Origin: JANXLS01 sp038227045
GTDB lineage: Bacteria > Planctomycetota > SZUA-567 > H5-PLA8
DNA: 57,562 bases
NCBI GenBank assembly: GCA_038227045.1
Contig: JBBRQD010000026.1
Coordinates: 1 to 57,562, forward strand
Reading direction: 5' to 3'
Of the stretch, positions 52,237-57,562 are shown in pieces (within the stretch, counting starts at the first letter, position 1; every line of letters begins with the position of its first letter). The position numbers and the translations under genes are program-made. The notes under the pieces were generated by a model. It saw only the letters and a program-made list of their open reading frames with translations. It made no database searches and was not told the origin of the DNA.

Positions 52237-52307
52237 CTTCACCCCCGCTCCGCACCGGTAGCGAACAGCCGCTACCGGTGGCACCCGACTGGAGAGCAAG
52301 CCGCGAT
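52237..52307. repeat. REP-like repeat, right copy flanking the RAYT gene
   Basis: Hairpin CACCGGTAGC-GAACAGCC-GCTACCGGTG (52253-52280), then GGCACCCGACTGG...CCGCGAT, the inverted counterpart of the left copy. The loop differs from the left copy while the stem is identical, as expected for REP sequences. Confidence 0.88.
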
Positions 52308-52477
52308 TGACGGTTTTGGTTTATCGGTGTCACCCGGCGAAAGAGTGATACTCGAGGATTATTTGCGTTGTCGGTGCAAGCCATCGTTTGTGAATTGACC
52401 ACTAAAAAAGCGAAATTAACGAAAGAGGGCAAAGGGTACTTCGGGGAAAATATTTTAGGGAAAAAGTTGGATTCGGC

Positions 52478-52506
52478 TTGACGGGGTGTCGTTTAAGTGG
52501 TATCTT
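52478..52506 (+). promoter_or_regulatory. Probable sigma-70 type promoter upstream of the HTH gene
   Basis: TTGACG (52478-52483), a 17-base spacer, then TATCTT (52501-52506), about 86 bases upstream of the start. The leader contains CCAATCAGG...CCTGAATTGG, an imperfect hairpin with a T-run in its loop, just before GGAGG. From 52308 to 52477 I see no gene. Confidence 0.5.
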
Positions 52507-52592
52507 GATTTCATCATAGGTGATTGGCATGGGCTATAGCTCATCCTTGTAATCCAATCAGGTGTTTTTTAGCCTGAATTGGAGGATTGTCT

Positions 52593-53681
52593 GTGAGCGA
52601 TCATATACTTGGCTCGGATCGAGCCGATTCTGAATCCACAACACAAATCGGGACCGGGACGGTCCCGGCACATCTTGGCTTGGATCAAGCCGAACCTGAT
52701 ATTCCTTCCACTGTTACTCACGGTTCCACGGCTGAGCAAGTTGCGGATCGGCGCAAGCTTGAAGAATGGGCTGATCGGCTGAATCTCAATGTTTCGGATG
52801 TGGAGGTGTTTTGCCGGAACGGGTTTGAGTGTGAGAAAATTCCGCCTCAAAATACGCCTTCGCGGCGTGCCATGTTGGCTCATCTCAAACGGCGCGAAAT
52901 TGCTCCGTCCAGATGGTTGATGATTTCAGGTTTATTTCCGGATGTTCAATTTTCCGAGCCTGAACGGCGCAAGCGGCTTCGGGCGCTTTATAAAGTTGTT
53001 ACCTTATTAAGTAAACGGGCTTTGGCGCGTGAAGCGGTTGATCCTAATAAACATGAGCGGTCTATTTATTGGGATCCTGTGGCTGAGGTTTGTCGCGAAT
53101 TGGAGATAGCTCAATCGAAGTTGTCCTCCTTATTAAAGGAGTTCTCGGGGAGTTCGCTGACTCAAACGATCGATTGCGTTCGGGCGGAGCAGATTCAGAA
53201 AGTTATGCGTCGGAAAATACGATCTTTTGTTCGGGATTTTAGGACTCAATGTGCAAGTTTGGTGAGGGAAAATGGTGAGGCGGTTAAATGCTCTGATGCT
53301 AACTCAACGCCCGTACCCCTCACCCCTAACCCCTCTCCCCCAAGGGGAGAGGGGAACCGGACACTCCCGTCTCCCGCAAGGGGAGAGGGGGACATTACGC
53401 GTTGGGACGTTTGGAAGGCTTTGAAGGCTTCGCGGAAATGGCCGGAATTTTGTTCTAATAGTTGGGCTTTGGAGTTTGGATTTTCTTCTTACCGGCGTAT
53501 GTATCGGGCTTGTGTGGCGGTTTGGAAACAAACTCCGCATCAACTGGAGATGGCGTTGATTGCTGAATGCTTAAAGTTCAATGAAACCAGCGAAATTGCG
53601 GATACCAGCTTCGATGAAATTAGCTTATCCGATATCGAATCTCAGATTCGCGCGGTGCAGTGTTACTGCGAGGATTCGTGA
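52593..53681 (+). CDS. Putative DNA-binding protein with AraC-like helix-turn-helix segments
   Basis: GTG 52593 follows GGAGG with 7-base spacing; the TTG at 52587 sits too close. Two segments resemble AraC-type HTH: residues about 170-200 (VCRELEIAQSKLSSLLKEFS) and about 298-325 (WALEFGFSSYRRMYRACVAV, then WKQTPHQLE). Between them, residues about 242-267 (TPNPSPPRGEGNRTLPSPAR) are encoded by two palindromic repeats in frame. The N-terminal 60 residues are polar and probably disordered. I do not recognise an exact family. A promoter and a hairpin leader precede it. The neighbours are repeats and the RAYT unit, so it may belong to the accessory region. Confidence 0.6.
   Translation: MSDHILGSDRADSESTTQIGTGTVPAHLGLDQAEPDIPSTVTHGSTAEQVADRRKLEEWADRLNLNVSDVEVFCRNGFECEKIPPQNTPSRRAMLAHLKRREIAPSRWLMISGLFPDVQFSEPERRKRLRALYKVVTLLSKRALAREAVDPNKHERSIYWDPVAEVCRELEIAQSKLSSLLKEFSGSSLTQTIDCVRAEQIQKVMRRKIRSFVRDFRTQCASLVRENGEAVKCSDANSTPVPLTPNPSPPRGEGNRTLPSPARGEGDITRWDVWKALKASRKWPEFCSNSWALEFGFSSYRRMYRACVAVWKQTPHQLEMALIAECLKFNETSEIADTSFDEISLSDIESQIRAVQCYCEDS
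53315..53391. repeat. Dispersed CTCTCCCC palindromic repeat, tandem copies C, inside the HTH gene
   Basis: Two hairpins in a row: CCTCTCCCC-CAA-GGGGAGAGG and TCTCCCG-CAA-GGGGAGAGG-type. Both are read in frame in the HTH gene. Confidence 0.9.
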
Positions 53682-53707
53682 CCGTCATCAATCCTCTAAA
53701 AGTATCT

Positions 53708-53755
53708 TATTGACCCGCGCATTTCTAAAGCATCATTCTCGCATGCGGCGGGCGG
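53708..53755. mobile_element. MITE-like element, truncated copy 3
   Basis: TA followed by TTGACCCGCGCATTTCTAAA and about 26 further bases matching the left end of copies 1 and 2, with two substitutions. Similarity stops near 53755; the right end is missing. Confidence 0.85.
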
Positions 53756-53780
53756 GCCAATAGGAGACGAATGTTTTCTG

Positions 53781-53879
53781 GCACCCCTCCGGGGTGCGGA
53801 GTGTTTTTAAACTATTTCCGGGGGTGTCGGCCGGGTACGGCCTCGACCCCCGGCTACCATCTTGGACCCTTTCAGGGTC
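53781..53879. repeat. Triple-hairpin repeat (CACCCCTCCGGGGTG type)
   Basis: Three hairpins in about 100 bases: GCACCCC-TCC-GGGGTGC (53781-53797), an arm CCGGGGGT...ACCCCCGG with inner GGCC/GGCC (53818-53853), and GACCCT-TTC-AGGGTC (53865-53879). No coding potential. It fills most of the 379-base gap before the SUMF1 gene; the remainder up to 54060 shows nothing I can name. Confidence 0.8.
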
Positions 53880-54060
53880 AAGACAAAACGAGAATACAGT
53901 GACTGAGCGCTCCGCGTTTATCCGCGATAAATTTAAAACGTCGAACGCAGAAACGACGCATCGTTCGCATCGGCCAAACAGCGCTTCCTTTTTTGGCGCT
54001 GTTTCTTATATTCCGCATCGGTCCCACGTTCACGTTACTCATTATGTAGAAAAGCAAATC

Positions 54061-54903
54061 ATGCGCGTTCGCCGCTCACAATCGAAAGACTTTTTTGCCG
54101 TGTCCGTCGTGCTGCTCAGCGCTGTTTTGTTGGGCGCGCGAGCCGAAGACAATCCCAAGGAGCTTGCGCTGGATTTTGGAAAGGGCGTGAAACTGGAGCT
54201 GATCTTGATTCCGCCGGGAACGTTCGAGATGGGCAGCCTCGATGCGGAAGACGGGCGCTCGAAGTCCGAGACGCGCCACACCGTCACACTCACCAAGCCG
54301 TTCTATTTGGGGAAATACGAAGTCACGCAGGAGCAGTTCGACGCGCTCATGGGCGACAATCCCAGCAAATTCAAGGGGCCAACGCTGCCCGCCGAGCGCG
54401 TGACGTGGGAAGAGGCTGCGAAATTCTGTGCGAAATTGAGCGAGAAAACCGGCAAAAGCGTGCTGCTTCCGACGGAAGCTCAATGGGAATATGCGTGCCG
54501 CGCGGGCACGACGACCGCGTTCAACACCGGCGACACGCTTGCCCCGCTCGACGCGAATCTCAACGGCGACGTGAAATCCGGCGGCAGCGAAAAAGGCGAG
54601 AATCGGCAGAAGACGCTGCCAGTGGGTTCGTTCAAGCCGAACGCATTCGGGCTTTACGACATGCACGGAAACGTATGGGAATGGTGCCGGGATTTTTACG
54701 ACGAGGCCTATTACGCCGCGTCGCCCGCGCAAGATCCGGAAGGGCCGGCGAAGAGTTCGGAAGACCCGCCGGTCCGCGTTGCGCGCGGTGGTTCGTACGC
54801 CAGTTTTCCGGCGAAAGTGCGATCCGCGTGCCGCGACAGGCTCGGGCCGGCCTATCGAAACGCGCGCGGCGGATTTCGCATCAGTGTTCAGATTGAAAAA
54901 TAA
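54061..54903 (+). CDS. SUMF1/formylglycine-generating-like domain protein, catalytic cysteines absent
   Basis: Signal peptide at residues 1-28. The SUMF1 (FGE-sulfatase) domain fills the rest: ILIPPGTFEMGS, PFYLGKYEVTQEQFDALM, PTEAQWEYACRAGT, GLYDMHGNVWEWCRDFYDE and RGGSYASFPAKVRSACRDR. In true formylglycine-generating enzymes the RGGSY segment is followed by two active-site cysteines; here the positions are Ala-Ser-Phe..., so it is very unlikely to oxidise sulfatase cysteines. Such proteins usually serve as binding or other oxidase-like modules. The ATG at 54061 is preferred to the upstream in-frame start, which lies in repeat sequence. Confidence 0.9.
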   Translation: MRVRRSQSKDFFAVSVVLLSAVLLGARAEDNPKELALDFGKGVKLELILIPPGTFEMGSLDAEDGRSKSETRHTVTLTKPFYLGKYEVTQEQFDALMGDNPSKFKGPTLPAERVTWEEAAKFCAKLSEKTGKSVLLPTEAQWEYACRAGTTTAFNTGDTLAPLDANLNGDVKSGGSEKGENRQKTLPVGSFKPNAFGLYDMHGNVWEWCRDFYDEAYYAASPAQDPEGPAKSSEDPPVRVARGGSYASFPAKVRSACRDRLGPAYRNARGGFRISVQIEK

Positions 54904-54920
54904 CGGTCTCAGTTTCACGG

Positions 54921-56852
54921 CTAGGCAGGGTTGGTAAGCGGAGGTTTCACTTGCAATTCGATTCGATTTCCAAAACCTTGACCCTTCATTGCCGGTTCGC
55001 CTTTTTCGGCCGCCGGTTCGTTTCGATACTTTTGAATGAGCTGCGGAAGATGGCCGTCGAGGTATTTGACACCATCCTCAAATGTCGAAACGAGCCCATC
55101 GATTTTGGCGCAGCCAATGCGCTGCCGGGATCTTTCGAGGCTGGAAGTGCGCGCCCAAAGCCCGATCAGAATAATGATATTTGGGAAGCGCGAGCGAATC
55201 CGTTTAAAGAGAACGCGCGCGTGCAGCGTCGCGGAATGTGGCAATGCCGAAATACAAACGATTGCGGCTTTGCGCTCTTCAATTAAATTCAAGACGTCGA
55301 TCGCTGAGCTGTCGGCTGAAATTTCGTGCGCGGGAAGGCCATTGGTCCGCAGAATTCTGGCGAACAATGCAGCCGCCAGTTCGTCGGCATTGGACTTGGC
55401 GGGTATGCACAGCACGGCGAATTCCGGGAGGCATTTAAGACCGTCCAGCGAAAAAGGAGCTTCGCGCGCCGGCAATTCCTGCACCGAATCATTTTGGGCC
55501 GGGCCGGAATTTTCGGTGATTTCAGACACCAACTCAGCGGCCAATTCGCGAACCTCACTCGCCTTCTCGCCGTTGATGCTGCCCCTGCGCAAATCGAGTT
55601 TGGCCAGCGCCAGCACCGGAAGGAGCATATCATCGCAAATCTGACAATAGGATTTGTTCTGGATTTCGTTCTTCAAAAGGCTCAACGCTCCGGAGCGATT
55701 GGCCCCGAGCAGTTGATGGTAGAACCGGACTTTGGCGTTGAGAACGGGCTTGTCGGTCAGCAATACGTTGAGAAATCTCAGCGCGGAAACGTGTTTGCCC
55801 ATCACGGCCAGGCACACCGTCAGCGGAGTCGAAAGGAGCAATCCCAGCGGCCCCCATAGCCATGCCCAAAACACCGCGGCGACCAGCAGGGACAGCGGGG
55901 AAATGCCGATGCCGCCGCCAATCACGAGCGGTTCGACGACAAAGGCGAAGAGCAGATCCATTAACAAAAGGAGCATCAGAAAATAAGCCGGCTGCCAGCC
56001 GTCCGTCGTCGCCACCAGAATCAGGAATGGCGGGAGCGCCGCGACCCACGTTCCCAGGTACGGAACGAATCGCATGATTGCCACCAGTCCGCCCCAGATG
56101 ATGCCATCCGGAAAACCCAGCGCGGTCATGCCCGCCGCGATCATCGCGCCGTAAACCAGGTTGATCACCGTTTGCATGAGCAGAAAACGGCTGACCTTGC
56201 GGCCCACTTCGTCGAATGCGTGTGACGTGGAATGAATCTTGTTCTTGCCGGCGAGCCGCAGCAGCCGGTTGCGCAGATCGTCGGGTTGAATCAGAAAGTA
56301 AATCGAAAAGATCAGGACGATAACGGCCGTTTCCAGCGGGGCCAGCAGTGGAGCCAGAATGGTGGTGGTCAAAACCACAGGATTGATCGGTTCAATGCGC
56401 AGCGCGGATGTTGAGCTGTCGCCGGGGTTGGCGCTTACGACCGGTTTCTGGCCGGCGAATTCGTCCGTTATTTCTGAAATGGCATCGACTGTTTTCCCGA
56501 CCCACGTGCCGGCGGATTTCTTCAAGTGTTCTGTTTTTCGGCGAATGCGCTCTTTGTATTGCGGAAGTCGCGACGCCAATTCGACGGTCTTGACCCCCAG
56601 GCCATAGCCTGCGGACGACAGCAAAATAATGGAGAGCACCGCGGAAACGATGACCGCGGCGACACGCCCAATGTAGCGCTCGAGAAAATGAACGGGGGGC
56701 GTCAGCAGCAGGCTTAACAGGACCGCGAGCGCCAGAGGCGCCAGCATGGCCTTGCCGTAATAAAGTGACGCGAGAACGACTGCGATCGCAGCCAGCTTAA
56801 TTGCGCGGGAACCCACTGACAATAGCGGCTGGCTGCCCTGACCGTGACTCAA
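54921..56852 (-). CDS. AI-2E/PerM-family membrane protein with a long soluble C-terminal region
   Basis: Seven to eight membrane segments in the first 370 residues with the family motifs: FLIQPDDLRNRLLRLAG, GFPDGIIWGGLVAIMRFVPYLGTWV, and VEPLVIGGGIGISPLSLLVAAVFWAWLWG. After about residue 375 comes a soluble part of about 270 residues, roughly double the typical family length: a helical segment, then a flavodoxin- or B12-binding-like alpha/beta domain (FAVLCIPAKSNADELAAALF, then KAAIVCISALPHSATL and FPNIIILIGLWA). The B12 ligand His motif is not seen. The family includes exporters of small molecules and Na+/H+ antiporters; the role here is unknown. Confidence 0.88.
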   Translation of the reverse strand: MSHGQGSQPLLSVGSRAIKLAAIAVVLASLYYGKAMLAPLALAVLLSLLLTPPVHFLERYIGRVAAVIVSAVLSIILLSSAGYGLGVKTVELASRLPQYKERIRRKTEHLKKSAGTWVGKTVDAISEITDEFAGQKPVVSANPGDSSTSALRIEPINPVVLTTTILAPLLAPLETAVIVLIFSIYFLIQPDDLRNRLLRLAGKNKIHSTSHAFDEVGRKVSRFLLMQTVINLVYGAMIAAGMTALGFPDGIIWGGLVAIMRFVPYLGTWVAALPPFLILVATTDGWQPAYFLMLLLLMDLLFAFVVEPLVIGGGIGISPLSLLVAAVFWAWLWGPLGLLLSTPLTVCLAVMGKHVSALRFLNVLLTDKPVLNAKVRFYHQLLGANRSGALSLLKNEIQNKSYCQICDDMLLPVLALAKLDLRRGSINGEKASEVRELAAELVSEITENSGPAQNDSVQELPAREAPFSLDGLKCLPEFAVLCIPAKSNADELAAALFARILRTNGLPAHEISADSSAIDVLNLIEERKAAIVCISALPHSATLHARVLFKRIRSRFPNIIILIGLWARTSSLERSRQRIGCAKIDGLVSTFEDGVKYLDGHLPQLIQKYRNEPAAEKGEPAMKGQGFGNRIELQVKPPLTNPA

Positions 56853-56939
56853 TGCGGTACCTCCAAGGGCAGTACATTTTTATGTGAATGGAAGACTTTT
56901 TGCAATCAAAGAATGAGAAGCTGGCTTGCAGTGGCGTTT

Positions 56940-57000
56940 CCCCTCTCCCCTTGAGGGAGAGGCCGACGAGCAGCCGTATCGCTCGCGGGGCGAGGGGTGA
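56940..57000. repeat. Dispersed CTCTCCCC palindromic repeat, copy D
   Basis: CCCCTCTCCCC-TTGA-GGGAGAGG, then CGACGAGCAGCCGTATCGCTC and GCGGGGCGAGGGG, in reverse orientation relative to copy A. Confidence 0.88.
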
Positions 57001-57040
57001 TCGTGGATTAATCAAAACGCATTGGTAAATCCGAGCCTAC

Positions 57041-57091
57041 CCGTCACCCGGCGAGCGCAAACAGCCGCTCTCTCCCTCAAGGGGCGAGGGG
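57041..57091. repeat. Dispersed CTCTCCCC palindromic repeat, copy E
   Basis: CCGTCACCCGGCGAGCG, then CTCTCTCCCTCAAGGGGCGAGGGG. It faces copy D in inverted orientation, so the two could form a large hairpin about 150 bases long downstream of the AI-2E gene and the esterase fragment. Confidence 0.85.
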
Positions 57092-57104
57092 TATATTAGT
57101 CACA

Positions 57105-57395
57105 TTATTTTTTATCATCTGCACCAAAGTGCTTTGCGTGAAACTGGAATCCCTTCAGCCCCACTAAATCATATACCTTTCTTGTATCGTGGCCGACCCC
57201 TTCCAATTCCTCGTAGTCGTGCGGAATTTTCAGTTCATCAAGAACTGCGTGCATGTGGCGATTGCGGGTCAAATGCTGGTCTTTGGTGCCCAGAGCAAGT
57301 TGAATCGGCAGCGTCGCCCGGATTTTGTCAGCGTTCTTGCGCACAAACGCCCACGCGGATGTCTCGTCGAATTGCTCGATGCTGTCGTTGTGCAT
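57105..57395 (-). pseudogene. Esterase/alpha-beta hydrolase, C-terminal fragment
   Basis: From an ATG at 57395 the ORF reads WAFVRKNADKIRATLPIQLA, then GTKDQHLTRNRHMHAVLDEL and ELEGVGHDTRKVY, which is the C-terminal third of PHB-depolymerase/esterase-D type hydrolases (the catalytic Asp and His regions: GTKDQH and GVGHD). The nucleophile half is missing. The frame is closed by TAA about 13 codons upstream, and the DNA beyond it (57396-57562) does not encode the rest in any frame I can see. Truncation by rearrangement or a short novel protein are the options; truncation is more likely. Confidence 0.65.
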
Positions 57396-57462
57396 TTCTT
57401 TAAAAACGGCGGGAAGTTCCTTCGTACTTGTTTACCGCCTTTTTGAAGGGTTAACGCGAAAA

Positions 57463-57550
57463 CTTCATAGGAGTGCATAACACTTTGCTGCGGATTTTGG
57501 CCCCAAAAACTCAATTTACATGCGTTTTTCGTGGCGATTCTCCTATGAAG
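57463..57550. repeat. 11-bp inverted repeat pair near the window end
   Basis: CTTCATAGGAG at 57463-57473 and its exact complement at 57540-57550, 66 bases apart. It lies in the region upstream of the esterase fragment where the missing gene part should be. It might mark the end of an insertion, but the window ends 12 bases later. Confidence 0.4.
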
Positions 57551-57562
57551 GCACACGGTAAA

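Noticed and set aside
51865..52299. 144-codon minus-strand ORF covering the RAYT 5' part as an independent gene
   Set aside because: Only its MPSDHTPLHATPKATSSLQL part resembles a protein family (the RAYT start). The rest is out of frame with the transposase and meaningless.
52116..52310. 64-codon + strand ORF over the RAYT start and the right REP
   Set aside because: It is the shadow of the RAYT N-terminus and the REP hairpin.
1..57562. CRISPR array, rRNA, tRNA, prophage or replication origin
   Set aside because: I looked for regularly spaced repeats, rRNA signatures, tRNA cloverleafs, phage structural genes and DnaA-box clusters and saw none. The repeats present are foldback elements, not spaced arrays.

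Overview
The window reads as a chromosomal segment from a GC-rich, Gram-negative bacterium, probably of the PVC group (Planctomycetota/Verrucomicrobiota) or a neighbouring phylum such as Hydrogenedentota or Sumerlaeota. This is inference from family content: a PSCyt1/DUF1549/DUF1553 cytochrome-type protein followed by a DUF1501 protein, a PAS-AraC regulator, a GxxExxY protein, and many dispersed foldback repeats. No rRNA, tRNA, CRISPR array or replication origin was seen, so the phylum cannot be fixed from this sequence.

Layout. 1-68: start of an IS630-type transposase cut by the window edge. 0.45-7.9 kb: aspS, a degenerate SGNH-like secreted protein, an orphan RnfD/NqrB-like membrane protein, a GH57 glycosidase and lipB. 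7.9-10.9 kb: a complete cobalamin/ferric-siderophore type ABC importer (binding protein, permease, ATPase). 11-13.9 kb: a small zinc ribbon, a TetR regulator behind a 14-bp palindromic operator, an FtsB-like protein and an SDR. 14.1-20.8 kb: an MBOAT acyltransferase overlapping its SGNH-like partner, a giant TPR lipoprotein/periplasmic-type protein and a small membrane protein. 20.8-29.4 kb: endonuclease IV, an M16 protease, accC bracketed by two copies of a 165-bp MITE-like foldback element, a TMTC-like membrane/TPR protein, the catalytic subunit of ferredoxin:thioredoxin reductase and leuA. 29.7-38.6 kb: CstA, an aldo/keto reductase, a tandem ModA-like binding protein, an OppF-type ATPase, and a LolD/MacB-type ATPase-permease pair split by an AT-rich GxxExxY gene that sits between 22-bp inverted repeats. 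38.7-46.1 kb: a beta-propeller protein, a divergent PAS-AraC regulator, the DUF1549/DUF1553 and DUF1501 pair and a YbjN protein, closed by a strong bidirectional terminator. 46.2-49.9 kb: a DUF3352-like protein with an internal pilin-like segment and an alpha/beta hydrolase. 49.9-54.0 kb: an accessory stretch with several foldback repeats, two AT-rich orphan genes, a frameshifted REP-associated tyrosine transposase (RAYT) between two REP-like hairpins, and an HTH protein carrying two in-frame palindromic repeats. 54.0-57.6 kb: an SUMF1-domain protein, an AI-2E family protein with a long soluble tail, more repeats and a 5'-truncated esterase.

What stands out is the density and variety of repeats. 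There are at least six structurally distinct foldback families in 57 kb. Some bracket a housekeeping gene (accC), some lie inside coding sequence in frame (MBOAT, HTH protein), one supplies a stop codon, and one surrounds a predicted PD-(D/E)XK nuclease inserted in an operon. The metabolic genes themselves (aspS, lipB, nfo, accC, leuA, cstA) look intact and ordinary.
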